Shown: positions 11,420 through 22,889 of the stretch, one piece after another
Position numbering within the stretch: position 1 is the stretch's first letter
Layout of the letters: each line of letters opens with the position of its first letter
DNA from: Bugulina stolonifera
Lineage: Eukaryota > Bryozoa > Gymnolaemata > Cheilostomatida > Bugulidae
DNA: 64,000 bases
NCBI GenBank assembly: GCA_935421135.1
Contig: OW285187.1
Location: 18,228,429-18,292,428 of the forward strand
Direction: 5' to 3'
Made by a program: the position numbers and the translations under genes
The notes under the pieces: generated by a model
Databases searched by the model: none
The model's input: the letters and a program-made list of their open reading frames with translations, nothing else
Told to the model about the DNA's origin: nothing

Positions 11420-12112
11420 GTAAGCACTATAGCACCCTTATTTTGTTATTCCTCAGTCATACTGAAATAAAACTTTGACAAGACACAAAAATACCTAAAT
11501 TTGTCAAAATGGAGTTTTTTGGATGACCTGAGCTTGTAGTGTGGTCTGGGAATTACTATTATTGGCTCAACAGGCTGCTCAATCTACATATTATCCTGTT
11601 TTTATTCTGTAAAAAGCCTACAATGATGTACCATCAATCTGGGGCAATTAATATGCTATTTTGCAGTGACCCATTATGTACATAGATGTAAAGTTACTAG
11701 AGGAGAAGTTGACTTGGTTGTAGCCACAGTTGCACCTTTAGTTCTATTCTAAAACTTATTGCCATGGCACCATGGTTTGAGTTTTAAACTTCCGAACTGG
11801 AACTAATGTCTATCTTGATGCAGTTAACTAGTCTAAACTTTTCAGTGTTCAAACCAAGGCTAATCTTTATTATTACGGTATAATTGGGATGCTCCTTCCT
11901 AGCCCAGAGTGCTCAAAGCTAATGCAGAGTGTAGGCCTATATGCATCTTGTAGTGTGTCAGGGGGTAATTAATGCTACTCTCACCGTGGGCTTTTGTATT
12001 TTGAAATTCTATAGTGTTGAGTTGACTGTGCCTTAGAGGATCAGCAGAATGGGAAAGATCCCTGTACACTCCAACTCAAATTATTCAACAGTTGGATTCT
12101 TTTGTTAAACAG
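11420..12112 (+). other. DAP intron 2
   Basis: A 693-bp intron between GTAAGC and TTGTTAAACAG. No repeat or nested gene is evident. Confidence 0.85.
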
Positions 12113-12235
12113 GGTGACAAAGATTTCCCTACCGCTGCTGTGAAGAGCTACCATGATAAGCCTTTACCTACCCATGATAAGAGACCTACTCATCATTCTC
12201 CTGCTAAGCAGATTAACCAGCCTAGGAAGCAGTAG
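12113..12235 (+). CDS. DAP: DAP exon 3 (terminal)
   Basis: In phase 0 after GTTAAACAG it encodes GDKDFPTAAVKSYHDKPLPT and ends with a segment close to the family C terminus (QINQPRKQ against QHIQQPRK in vertebrates). The stop is TAG at 12,233. This GDKDFP block is the most conserved part of DAP1. Spliced length is about 110 codons and the reading frame is intact, so the gene looks functional. Confidence 0.93.
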   Translation, partial: GDKDFPTAAVKSYHDKPLPTHDKRPTHHSPAKQINQPRKQ

Positions 12236-12540
12236 GTACTCTACGCCATGTTAGGACACCTACCCTAGGACTAACAATGGATGCACACACAAAGAATGGT
12301 CGACTACAGTTTACCTGAATATGCTGCACTCTACACGTATATCCAACACTCTGCTTCTACATACAATACAGTTTTTAACCAAATACATTTGAACTTCTAT
12401 ATTGTTGTATATATTCCACTTTAACACATGTAGGCTGCTACATTGTAAATACATTATCATTTAGGCCTAAATATCAGATGGCTATTATCTGAATTCATTT
12501 ATTTAGATTTATTACATGAAAAAATATACAAAAGTGGTTT

Positions 12541-12601
12541 AATAAATAATTCTGGAATATTTTGTAGTTCTTTGGTTTTATAGCATTAATTTCTAAATAA
12601 A
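12541..12601 (+). terminator. DAP poly(A) signals
   Basis: AATAAA occurs at 12,541-12,546 and again at 12,596-12,601, about 310 and 360 bp after the DAP stop. They face the RIM-like gene's own signal on the other strand. Confidence 0.6.
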
Positions 12602-12617
12602 AGAGGAACTGTACCAA

Positions 12618-12623
12618 TTTATT
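12618..12623 (-). terminator. Poly(A) signal of the RIM-like gene
   Basis: TTTATT on the plus strand is AATAAA on the minus strand, about 120 bp beyond the stop codon at 12,742. Transcripts of the two genes probably overlap by a few tens of bases. Confidence 0.5.
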
Positions 12624-12741
12624 GCTCTGTCATAGCATAAAATATAGGTTAAAACTGCTCAACATAGAAAATAGTTCAATAAATTAATAATTGCAGTGTA
12701 GTCCTATGCATAAAACACAGTTGAACAGCTAAAAGCAAAAA

Positions 12742-12865
12742 TTATGGACAATTCACCATGTGTTCAGATCTGGGGATGTTATGTAGGCCTGGTACATAAT
12801 GCAAAGAAAAGTTCATGAGGTCTCTGCTGTTGGCCTTGCTCAAGTTCTCCCTGCTCTCATTTGAT
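12742..12865 (-). CDS. RIMS: RIM-like gene, probable terminal exon
   Basis: The acceptor GTAATTGCAG leads into a frame reading SNESRENLSKANSRDLMNFS and ending ...SEHMVNCP then TAA. It needs an incoming phase of 2, but the last exon found upstream (14,408-14,793) leaves in phase 0, so at least one exon between them is missing from this annotation, or splicing differs. An alternative donor (ATG|GTGAAT at 12,757) would make it internal. The nearby poly(A) signal and the convergent DAP gene favour a terminal exon. Confidence 0.5.
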
Positions 12866-14407
12866 CTGCAATTACATGCATACAGATAGGTGTAGGTTTC
12901 TGTCCACTGGTATCTGTAGAGAAGCACAACATCCTCATTCTACACATTTTATTGGCTGCTTTGGGTTAGAATGCTTGTACCCATTGAGAATTGCATTTAA
13001 CCTACTAAGCTGGGACTGTAACAACTACATGTATTTTGATTGAGGGTACTCAACTAACAAAATCTTGACTAAAATCCGTGCACTTACAGTTTACACTGAA
13101 AACTTTTGGTTCATTAGATTTTTGAAGAGGGAAATCATGAGCTATTGATCATAATTAGAAGTTGTCCTCTCTCAATTGAGAGAGGACAACTTCTGATCAT
13201 GATCAATAGCTTATGAGTGCCCATGAGGGAAATGTCCATCTTGCCCACTGATTGTTACTGCCCTGTGCTAAGCTAACAAACCGAAGGCAAGGCAAAGTGG
13301 AAAGCAAGGATACATACTTGCCAAGTTACTGCTGCTTCAAACAGGGAGAATAGAGGCATGACAGAGTGGCTGCCCTCAGTGAAAATCTGGAGAAGATGGG
13401 GAGTCTTTTTTAGAAAAGTGGAGCAGGGTTTCAAAATCTGGAGTATCCTGCCTGATTTGAGAGTCTTAGAAAGTATGCAAGAGTATTTGGTTAGCAATGG
13501 TTCCAGATTTGTCTTCTTATGCTTGGGTTTTTCTGGTGCAGGTGCTCTACTGTTAGGGACTAACTTTCTGTGTGTGTTTAAAATAAAGACTTTGGTTTCT
13601 GAGAAGTTGGATAAAAAAATTTGATCAGATTCATGCTACCTTCATATAGGTACCATTGATATTAAATCCTTGTCTGAAATACCCTAAATTACTGGAACCC
13701 TTAAAAGAGGGAAATCGTGATCCAAAGGGTACAAGTAAAGGACCCCTGCTCAGTACTTGCTATCACCAGCATTTTTAGCTGACATTTACTAATTCAACAG
13801 ATAGACCTCCAAGCTACTATTAGTCCCATGTAAACATATAATATCTGCGACCTAGAGTTCTGAACATTACTGGACCAGAGCCTTTACTTCACATTGTAAG
13901 TGAAGCCTACAATATAAAATCCACTCAGATCCATGTATACTGTTTGTCAAGCACAAGAGTGAACTAAGTAGGCAAAGAAACCTTGTTGCAAACGTAACAT
14001 ATTACAGATGGTAAAGATGGTAAAGGTGACAAAAGTATATGGTCAGACAAGATGATGACCCAAAACTACTGGACTTTTCTATTTGCAAGTAAAATGAGAA
14101 ATGGTTATTTTGAATATTGAATAAATATGTATGGAAACCTGGAATATATGCAGTGCAGAAAAATATTTTTAGTACCATAGTTTGGGTCACAAAGGGTTAT
14201 GAATAGCTTAACCTTGTTAACTAACTTCTCATGCATGTATTATGCTGTTTAACTGGTATATATTGGAAACCATAACTTCTTGAAATTGGCTGGTACATGG
14301 AAATACTCATTAACAATAACATAATAGTCTTTATTTGCATTGAACATGTACTTGTAACTCTAGGCTATAAGCTACATGTACATGCAGTGCCTACATGTAT
14401 ATCTCAC
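12866..14407 (-). other. RIM-like intron, mostly unidentified
   Basis: It contains the palindrome at 13,138-13,213. I found no exon with phases 0 to 2 here that would bridge the flanking exons. A weak candidate (donor at 13,317) does not fit the phase. Confidence 0.35.
13138..13213. repeat. Near-perfect 76-bp palindrome
   Basis: Centred at 13,175/13,176 in CTCAATTGAG. The arms read AGAAGTTGTCCTCTCTCAAT and its complement, then ATGATCAATAGCT outward, with a few mismatches. A related diverged arrangement lies at about 62,828-62,915, so this is a dispersed foldback element. Confidence 0.85.
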
Positions 14408-14793
14408 CTCTGTTTCATATGCTAGATGAGAATTGTTACTTGTTCTCTGGGTGTCACTCCTGTCATTCTGGTGAGCTACTAACTGGCAGTACTGATTCGG
14501 AGTAGCATTAGTACTCTTGTACTGAGCATGAGCATCACCGTCTTTGTATGCATGACGGCGACTAGAATGTAACTGAGGGTTACCTGCTCGCCCCCTGCTC
14601 GACTTGAAAGTAGATACACCACATGATTCTTTCTGAGGCAAAGCTGGTGGCAAGGAGCATTGCTGCCTTGATCTTCCAGATTTGCTTACTCGAGATAGAG
14701 TGCTACAGGGCCTGCCTTGTATACTCTCTCTTCTCTCTCCCAACTCACTGTCTAATCTATACAGCCTCAGGTTTCCATCTACGTGTTGCTCCT
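14408..14793 (-). CDS. RIMS: RIM-like exon: end of C2 domain plus Ser/Arg-rich linker
   Basis: It enters in phase 1 after GTACTCAG, completing a Lys codon with the C2 exon at 19.5 kb, so the protein reads IDLSKEQHVDGNLRLYRLDS. That last strand matches the C2A end of RIM proteins (…HWYKLQ). About 110 residues rich in Ser, Arg, Gln and Asn follow, low in hydrophobics and probably disordered. It leaves in phase 0 before GTGAGA at 14,407. A potential internal donor (CTCGA|GTAAGC) lies inside the exon. Confidence 0.8.
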
Positions 14794-15539
14794 CTGAGTA
14801 CAAAAATAAGGGTAGAGAATTAGTTCTACAGCAGTTCTACATGTAGTTCAAGTCAATTAATAAATATAATACAATGTCTTACAAGTGAGGACAGTACATA
14901 TTCGAAATGTTATAACAACTTCCTTGCATGTTTGTGTGTGTTCATGTGCCAAGAAACTAAGAAATAATTACATTCAACTTAGACATAGAAAACACTGGTC
15001 AAGTCAAATGCAATCAGTGCTAACCCTACTAGTTACATGTACATGTGTTATAGACATGCTCCTGAGGACTGACAAAGGACCCTTGAGGCTATTTGTTAAG
15101 GCTTAGCTAATTATATAATCCTCACTCTAGTATTATGTAATCAGTGTCTGTAGCTAATTATAGTATTTCACTACTGGCAGTTACTTTTGTGAACGGCCTT
15201 ATTGTTATATATATGAACGACTCTATGCCAACGGCCTACTATTAATGTGAACGACACTGTTCGTCCTTTGTTTAGTATAAAAGCAGCTGAATACAGCTTA
15301 TCTTTCTCTTTATGCTGCATGCTTTTGTACTGTGAACATCTATTCTATTCAATACACTATTGCACACAGTAATGAAGCCAGTATTGTTTAGCCTTAGACA
15401 GTAACAGTAGCTTAAGAGCAGTTGCCTCTCAGGTGTATGCACATAGGTAGTCTCATTGATTGCTTTGCTACGGCGTTGGTGGTTGGTGTACATTGGGTCG
15501 CGTGTACACATCCACAACACATGTATATAACTGTTGCAT
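14794..15539 (-). other. RIM-like intron, nothing identified
   Basis: Intron sequence between the 14.6-kb exon and the long-inverted-repeat element. No repeat boundary or coding frame is recognised. Confidence 0.35.
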
Positions 15540-18522
15540 ATGGGCCATTCCATGGGGACTGATCAAATTTGCGTGCTGGCCCGACTCAGATTCTTTTAAA
15601 AATTTACAGGTAGAAAGAGCACCCTAGAATTAGTGGGAAACCAGCAATTTATTTTCTATTTGACCCCTGTGGTTCCGGCAGCAGCTCGTTGAAAAGTGGG
15701 AAAATGTGGTGGGGACAACTCCAAATGGAATTTTTTTAAATTCCTGAACATTCAAATTATTACTGTGGCCACTGTATGGTACTTAGAGCTGTAATTTCTG
15801 TTACATAGATACTCTCATATATGTGCTTCAGTTTCATTACTCATTCAAGCCTGTATGGCCAACATATGGAGGGTCAGAGGTCACCGAAAACACCTCTCGG
15901 AGCTAGTTTGACCCAAATTCACTGAAAATCGGCCAAATAGACACTGCTGGATCTGATGAAAAGAAGGTTGATATACAATAACTAAGTATTGAAGATGCTC
16001 AATACAAGGATAAATGGATTTTTGAGAACAAAAAACACTTTCCAAAATAAACTATATGGCGACAGCGGCTCAAATTCAACATGGCCGTCGTCCGAGTTGG
16101 GGTTTTGGAGCGTTATTCAAGGCTAAATCTACTAAACTTAATAGTGAAAATTATTGGTGAAAATGTTGATATATACACAATTCACACCTGTAGATTCCAT
16201 TTCTGCAATAAAAACTTTGTCTTTTTGGGTCTAAAAGGCTGAATTCTCAGATTCAAACTTTACATAAATTAGCTATGTTATAGTGACTACATCGCCATGC
16301 AGTTAATTGGCTATGGCCATAGAGGTCAGTTAAGACCTAATCTGAGGTACAATTTGAGACTTGGCCTGGTTATACAACCTTATTTGTGAAGAAAAATGGG
16401 TGAAATCCTTTTTAATAGCGCAAACATGCAGTTTTTGTAACTCTACCATGATTCGTCCTTTCACACATTCGGAAAAATGAGGTAAGATAGCTAAGCTAAG
16501 CAGTATTTCAAGGTGTGACTTATACCGAATATTGTTTAGTGAAAAAGAAGGGGAAGAAAATGATGCTCCGTGGAACTAAGGCTTTTTTAATCAGTGGGTG
16601 AGGCTGAGGGGTTAAAGGTTATTTAAACTAGCTCAAGACAAATTTTGAGGTCACCATTAGTTATCAAATTCTAATCAAATATATTAATACATGTACATGC
16701 ATAGCTATAGGCCACAGCCCACGAACAATAACTTTTGACAATTTTTATATATATATTTACATGTAGCTTGCAATTAAACTGGTGTTTGCTAATTAGCTCC
16801 AACAATATCTTTTTGGTCCTATATAAATGACCACAACACAACTAAGGTAAGTGGTGCGACATGCATTAACTTTCAATCAACAGAGTAATCAAAATATGAA
16901 TATGGTTTTGTGAGACTTGGTTTTAGTTGTACCTAGCAAGTTGAAATTACATTACAGGTGTTCGCTTGTTTCCAAGGGCAATAATGTTTAATGTACTTGC
17001 TAGCATCAACTCGCCAAATTTACCGTCCCTTATACCGACAACTTACAATTTTCAATCGAGATAGTTTTGACCCTTCAAAAGACAAAACCACCTATCTGAA
17101 AAAAATTGTGTTCAGTGAATAAAAGAAGAGCAGATCTCACCTTTCTAAGTGCAGACAACCATATTGACCTGGCCATAATAATTGTTATACTATGGACTGC
17201 TGAAATCCAATCTCTTCAAATATAGGCCCTACATGTACGCTGTACAACACTTATACACCTGAAAAGGAACTATTCATATGTTATGAACAAAAAATATTTT
17301 GAAGTCAATTAGCAAAGACTGGTTTAATTGTAAGCTAAATATATATATATACAAATTTGTCAAAAGCTATTGTTTGTGGGCTGTGGATATAATTTTGCAT
17401 GTATATTTTTGATTAGAATCCGATAACTGATGGTGACCCCAAACTTCGTCCGGAGCTACAAGCACCACCTCACCCACTGATTAAAGAAGCCTTCGTTCTA
17501 TGGAGCTTCCTCTTCTTCCCCTTCCTTTTCATTAAACAATACTTGGTTAAGTCAGACATGGAAATACTGCTTAGCTTAGCTATTCTGCCTCATTTAACAA
17601 GCGTGTGAAAGGATGAAGTCATGGTAAAGTTACCAAAACTGCATGTTTAGGCTATTAAAAAGGATTTCACCCATTTTTTTTTACAAAGTAGGTTGTATAA
17701 CCAGGCCAAGTCCCAAATTGCACCTTAAATTAAGTCTTGACTGACCTCTATGGCCATAGCCAATTAACTGCATTGGCGATATAGTCACTATATTATAGCA
17801 AATGTATATAAAATCTGAATCTGAGAATTCAGCCTTTTTAGACAAAGTTTTAATTGCAGAAATGGAATCTACAGGTGTGAATTGTATATATAGCAACACT
17901 TTCCCCATTAATTTTCACTTCTAAGTTTAGTAGATTTAGCCTTGAATAACGCTCCAAAACGCCAACTCGGACGACGGCCATGTTGAATTTGAGCCGCTAT
18001 CGCCATATAGTTTATTTTGGATAGTGTTTTTTGTTTTCAAAACTTCATTTATCCTTGTGTTAAGCATCTCTAATCCTTAGTTATTGTATATCAACCTTCT
18101 TTTCATCAAATCTAGCAGTGTCTATTTGGCCGATTTTCAGTGAATTTGGGTCAAACTAGCTCCGAGAGGTGTTTTCAGTGACCTCTGACCCCAAACATAG
18201 TGATCATATAGGTTCGAATGAGTAATGAAACTGAAGCATGTGAGTGAAAGTATATATGTAACAAATATTACAGCTGTAAGTATCACACAGTGGCCACAGT
18301 AATAATTTAAATGTTCAGGAGTTTCAAAAGATTCCATTTGGAGTTGTCCCCACCACATTTTCCCACTTTTCAACGAGCTGCTGCCGGAATCACAGGGTTC
18401 AAATAGAAAAAAAATTGCTAGTTTCCCACTAATTCAAGGGTACTCTTTCTACCCGTAAATTTTTAAAAGAATCTGAGTCGGGCCAGCACGCAAATTTGAT
18501 CAGTCCCCATGGAATGGCCCAT
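15540..18522. mobile_element. 2.98-kb foldback element with ~1.3-kb inverted arms
   Basis: The left end ATGGGCCATTCCATGGGGAC and the right end GTCCCCATGGAATGGCCCAT are inverted repeats, and homology continues inward for almost the whole element: arms about 15,540-16,830 and 17,265-18,522, with a spacer of about 430 bp. CAT flanks both sides (15,537-15,539 and 18,523-18,525), a possible 3-bp duplication. No transposase frame exists. Arm fragments recur at 7,266, 24,041 and 31,366. Superfamily unknown. It lies in an intron of the RIM-like gene. Confidence 0.9.
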
Positions 18523-18690
18523 CATGTAATCACTAGTATTAGCAACAGCTAGATATCTAATCTACAGTTCGTGGTCCAACAAACTGCTACAAGGTGACTG
18601 GATATTTCTGTGGTGAAGGAGAAGATAGCAACATTTTTCTAGCGAAAATTTCAGATGCATTGTGCATGCAACTTCTATCCTTTGAATAGA

Positions 18691-18709
18691 GGGGGGGGGG
18701 GGGGGGGGG
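18691..18709 (+). repeat. G19 homopolymer
   Basis: Nineteen consecutive G. Similar runs occur at 23,422 (15), 25,973 (12) and 50,102 (19). Confidence 0.95.
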
Positions 18710-19074
18710 CTCATGGTCATGAATTTGTGACTGTTCGAAAATGTCAGTTTGAAACAGGATGTTCCAAAAAGTTCGTTTAGGAAACAACCATTTAGAAACT
18801 CTAAACCCCAACCCCCAGATTTCAACTAATTTTTACTTTTAATACTACATGTATATTTTTTGTTTTTTACTACTGCTAACTTGTAGAGCACTAAAAATAA
18901 TTAATTATCTGTGAGTTGTGTTCTTCTAAATGTAATCTATACGGTTTCGCAGTGGGTGTTTTGAAACTGACGTTTTCGAAATGTCCCTTTACCCATGGCC
19001 ATCGGCCATTGTATACTCACCAATGTACACCAAATTTACTTTGTACATTGTACATGTACATCACTGAGGTGATT

Positions 19075-19415
19075 CATCGCTCTGGCGATAAATCGCCTGG
19101 TTAGGAGATTTATTTATTTATCGCCACAACAAAATCTCCTAGTGTAAACACAAAATCTCCAGGATTAATTATCTGAAGTTTTGTGGTCAAGATACAAAGT
19201 ACATGTACATGTATATATAAATCTTCAGCTATAAATCGCCTGATTGGGTCCATGATCCATTTAAGCGATTTATCGCCAGAATAAATCCCTAGTGTTACTA
19301 TATTAGCCATCTGGAGATTTTGCAGCTTGACCACAAAATTGCAGAGATTAATCTTGTGGTTTCATTGGATGATTTTTGTTGAAGCTATAAATCGCCAGGA
19401 TAAATAACCTCGTGT
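19075..19415. repeat. Foldback repeat of TAAATCGCC units
   Basis: Motifs of the type ATAAATCGCCAGGAT and AAATCTCC-TAGTGTAAAC repeat in both orientations. The inverted pair TTTTGTGGTCAAG (19,176-19,188) and CTTGACCACAAAA (19,326-19,338) shows the hairpin. No target duplication was determined. Confidence 0.6.
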
Positions 19416-19472
19416 AAACTCCCCATAATGTCTGTGCTTGCATAGGAACACAGCAGAATAAAAGCGACTTAC

Positions 19473-19654
19473 TAGAAAGGTCTATGGTTGCTGCTCCTAT
19501 GAACATATTTTGTCTGGGTTGGAAGTAGTCCCAAGCAGCCATCTTGATTTTGTGCATATTTAAGTCATCTGATTGGACACTGAAGGTGAAGGATTGCTCC
19601 CATCGAGGACTAGATTTTCCTTCAATGTATCTTGTGCATCGTTTCTGGATAACT
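19473..19654 (-). CDS. RIMS: RIM-like exon: second part of C2 domain
   Basis: It enters in phase 2 after TGTTACAG and leaves in phase 1 before GTAAGT. It encodes VIQKRCTRYIEGKSSPRWEQ, then the F-F-V strand, then KIKMAAWDYFQPRQNMFIGA, the standard C2 strand pattern (KT..NP.WN..F, L...VWD......FLG). The preceding exon supplies the first strands and the join is in phase. A hAT-1 element begins at 19,692, only 37 bp upstream of the acceptor boundary. Confidence 0.88.
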
Positions 19655-19691
19655 CTGTAACATACCCCACACTTTGTAACTGACATATTGC

Positions 19692-21064
19692 TAGAGGTTT
19701 CTCGAGTCTCGTATCGACTTGTCTTGTCTCGAAAGTCGTCTCGAGATGGCAATTAGTATTCGAGACTGGAAAACGAGTGGCAGCTAATCATTTTTTATAA
19801 TAAATTAATAATTATAATAATATAATTAATTGCTAATCAACAATAACTCTATCAAATAGAAAATCATTATTCAAATTATTTAGTAATACTGCAATGATTT
19901 TTGGGTTTTGGTACTGTCGTCCTAAGACGACTCTTGAGTCCCAAGTGAAGTGCCTATGAGTGGTGCTAGGCCTTCTCAATACATGAAAGATTAACAGGTA
20001 CTAGTAGTCAAATAACTACCAAAGACGACCCATATGATCCCGAGTCGATGCTTGTGTGCTATGCTGAGAAAGAGAGTGATCCGACCTAGTAGGAAGTTCA
20101 GGATGCAAGGTCGAAGACCTTAACAACTAGAATGACCTAGCTACGAAGTGAAAGTCTCTGTATATAAGTATAGATGTGTCTTTATTGAGATCCAAACATG
20201 AACTGAGACAACAATTGGAAAAACAATGCTCTTTATATACATGTAGTAATAGAACTTCCGGAGGAAGTTCCGGTAAAAAGGCCGACGTAGTGTCGTAAAA
20301 AGACGACGTAGGGTCGTCTGAAAATTGTGCAACAATATGGTGGCCAGAAGCCCGAAGGTCGACCCAAAATAGGTCGGGTTTGACAAAAGATGCTGAAAAT
20401 CATCTAGATCATATGCAAAATCATTATCAAGTATTTCTGAGAGGTCGGGCCTCTTTACATGGGTATAAAAAGGGTATAATGACTCAGTAATGCATATAAG
20501 AAGTATACAGGTAACATTCAACTACATAGACAATGGGTACAAGCAGTTATAATGCAAGGGTAAGTATATAAAGAGTGTCATGTAGTCGAGAGGCTGCACG
20601 TGGCCATTACAATACTACCTACATGTACATTCCCAGCACTGATTTCCTAGTAATAGCATTGCAGCTAACGCTGAGCTACTAGTCGATCACTAAAAGTCAT
20701 ACAGAATTACTAACGACTGTCAATCACCACTCCCATAATGCCAAGTTATGTCCTTACCAAAAGTTGTCTACTCGTGAGATTATTTCATTAAAAGAAACAT
20801 AACTCCATACTAATTTGTCAAATTACATTATTATAAATATTATTTTAGTACCCATGTACATGCAATGTAATGTACACGGAATACATGTGCAATATATTTC
20901 ACAGCCTCCTGTTCACCTTTTATTGAAATGCATAATGGTAAAATACAGAGTTTACAGAGTAGAAATTGAAACTATTGGAGTTCTAACATGCATATATATA
21001 AAATTTGGCAAACTTTTTAGGAAAATTTCCTTGAATCCTAAAACCCAGTCTCGTTCCACGTTTA
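19692..21064 (+). mobile_element. hAT-1 element carrying a solo LTR
   Basis: The left end TAGAGGTTTCTCGAGTCTCG and a decayed right end (GTCTCGTTCCACGTTTA) are flanked by a perfect 8-bp duplication CATATTGC (19,684-19,691 and 21,065-21,072). The interior matches the intact copy at 59,046-59,759. A solo LTR at 19,890-20,611 is nested inside. There is no transposase. It is intronic to the RIM-like gene. Confidence 0.92.
19890..20611 (-). mobile_element. Solo LTR, family A
   Basis: The ends TGCAATGA...CCATTACA match the LTRs of the Ty3 element at 24,968-31,361 in the same orientation, with similar promoter and poly(A) regions (TTTATT at 20,174 is AATAAA on the minus strand). It is flanked by ATAC on both sides (19,886-19,889; 20,612-20,615). 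The unoccupied site is visible in the hAT-1 copy at 41,417. Confidence 0.88.
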
Positions 21065-21072
21065 CATATTGC

Positions 21073-21796
21073 AGGATCTATTATAGCTGGACTGTAGTTG
21101 TACTTATTTATATGTACATTCAAACAGTAGTGCAGCTTTGATTTTTATTCGGCTGTTCATCAAACACATGGTAGATTTGCCTGCATAGGTTGCGTGGAAG
21201 TGTGGTTATATGGGAGTATATGGTGTGTACTCACCTTAATTTTAGTGGTTATACGTCCAGCAGGCGTGTGCCCTCATTTTAATGGTTTTTTCCCCCATAC
21301 AGTCGCTGTGGACTGGGTAGTGTAATGGTAGAGTGCTTGATTATCATTCATATGGACATGGGTTCGAATCTCACCCAAGCATGATATTTTTTTCATGTTA
21401 GTAATTCAATAATTTCTTAGCTACTATAAGATCAAGTGGATAGCTATACAATGCTAATCTGTAAGATTGCTTGCACCTCATTTGTTCTACTACGAACACT
21501 GGTTGTGGATGTGTAGTAACTATGGCCTATGTGTGGAGTATGTGTTGGGGGATAATTCAATGAGCATATTTGAGAGCTTTGACCTTTATTAGGCTGGGTA
21601 AACATATCCACATCTGCACCTTGAGTTAATGTAGTGAAATGTGTTATCTGGTAATGTCAATTATATAAGTCTAAAATATGAGTATTATAGAGTGAATGAA
21701 TGGTGAGATCAAATAATTGTGAAATAATGGAAATTTTGTCATACCCAATTACATGTAATTACTCACCTCAAGAGGTGAGCTGTTTAGCAGACTTAC
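21073..21796 (-). other. RIM-like intron with a tRNA-like segment
   Basis: Intron between the two C2 exons. Apart from the tRNA-like segment at 21,314 no feature is recognised. Confidence 0.4.
21314..21377 (+). repeat. tRNA-like sequence, possible SINE head
   Basis: TGGGTAG and TCACCCA can pair as an acceptor stem (five pairs plus a wobble), TAATGGTAGAGTGC resembles a D arm/A box, and GGGTTCGAATC is a good B box. The span is only 64 nt, the anticodon stem is poor and there is no variable region, so it is not a normal tRNA gene. Confidence 0.5.
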
Positions 21797-21951
21797 TTGT
21801 TATATTTCATGAAATGCACTTTTATGAATGGATTGAGTTTCTTTTGGCCAGCAATAGCTAAATCTATAGCCCTCTCTATTCGAACTACCAGCATGCATCT
21901 CTTATAGTCATACATAAACATGGCTTCCAACTGTCCACAATCCTTTAGTCT
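21797..21951 (-). CDS. RIMS: RIM-like exon: start of C2 domain
   Basis: It enters in phase 0 after TTCTGTAG and leaves in phase 2 before GTAAGT. It reads CGQLEAMFMYDYKRCMLVVR, then IERAIDLA, then KKLNPFIKVHFM. The GQLE...L.V.I..A.DL pattern and NP-IKV are those of the RIM C2A domain. The Asp normally found in DPYVK of calcium-binding C2 domains is Asn here, as in RIM, whose C2A does not bind calcium. Confidence 0.9.
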
Positions 21952-22456
21952 CTACAGAAAAGAAGAATTTTCTAATAACTATGTAATAAACATACTTTAG
22001 TCTATATATTGGGTTATGTCATTATTGTAGACGCAGCACCTAAAATTTAAGAATCATGCCACCAAGAAAAGCTGGTGGTACGTCCATATTGCTGTGGATT
22101 CGCAATTACAATGGAGGCCAGCTACATATAGGACCCGGACCAGGTACCTTTGTGCCTTTTGTTTCACCTCGTTACTAGCCATGTGTTTACAGTGTCGGTT
22201 GGACCTGCTTCCTCTCTAGCCCTAGGTCTCTCTTGCTTGGTGAGCCGGTTCTGATTCCCTGAAGTTGGGCCTATATGTTGTACGGCTGCGCCTCAGCTAT
22301 CCAGCGGGACACAACAATTATAGTATACCGTAGTGAGTGTAAGAATGGGAAGTACTGTATTGATATGCGAGGTGAGATATCCCACACTAAGCTGCATATG
22401 TCACAAACTTTAGTAAGCTAATGAATTGACAGCTCACATTTTTATCTTACACTCAC

Positions 22457-22653
22457 AGGTATGTTATTGCGTCGTCCTGGTCCAGGAGATAATGGGTGTG
22501 AAGGGTGGCTGAGTTTTTCTTGGTGGCTCATTCGTCTAACAATTCGGCTACTAGTTGTGTTCGCATCATTACTGTCTGATTGAACAGTTGATGAAATATC
22601 ACTCCTGCTTCTAGTCACCAGGCCAAGGGGAAGTGGCACATCCATCTGTTTCC
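22457..22653 (-). CDS. RIMS: RIM-like exon: Ser-rich linker before C2
   Basis: It enters in phase 1 after TTGTTTCAG, completing an Arg codon from the 32.2-kb exon, and leaves in phase 0 before GTGAGT, directly in phase with the C2 exon at 21.9 kb. The 65 codons include RSRSDISSTVQSDSNDANTT and RIVRRMSHQEKL. The segment is polar, probably disordered, with several basic-Ser sites that resemble phosphorylation targets. No domain. Confidence 0.85.
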
Positions 22654-22889
22654 CTGAAACAATGGATTACAGAGACACTAATATACTAATACTGAATTGA
22701 TGGGGCAATTTGAAACCTTGCCTTTACAAATAACATTATGGCATTGTCCACTATTTTTCACTCATGGAAAAAGGCAAGCAACAACATGTACAAGTAAGAT
22801 CAGATAACTCATTAGATGAGCAAACTTTTCTCAGGTTCACTGCCTAACAGTAAGGTACAAAGCTGTTTCAGGAATAATGACAGTTCAAA

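Noticed and set aside
13273..13624. Open frames on both strands near 13.3-13.6 kb
   Set aside because: A possible minus exon ends at 13,317 but its phase does not fit the neighbouring RIM exons, and the plus frame has no splice or motif support.
18562..18825. Minus-strand frames with a PPPPPP stretch
   Set aside because: The proline run is only the G19 tract read in reverse.
21314..21377. Functional tRNA gene
   Set aside because: Only 64 nt, poor anticodon stem, no variable loop and no T-run terminator immediately downstream.
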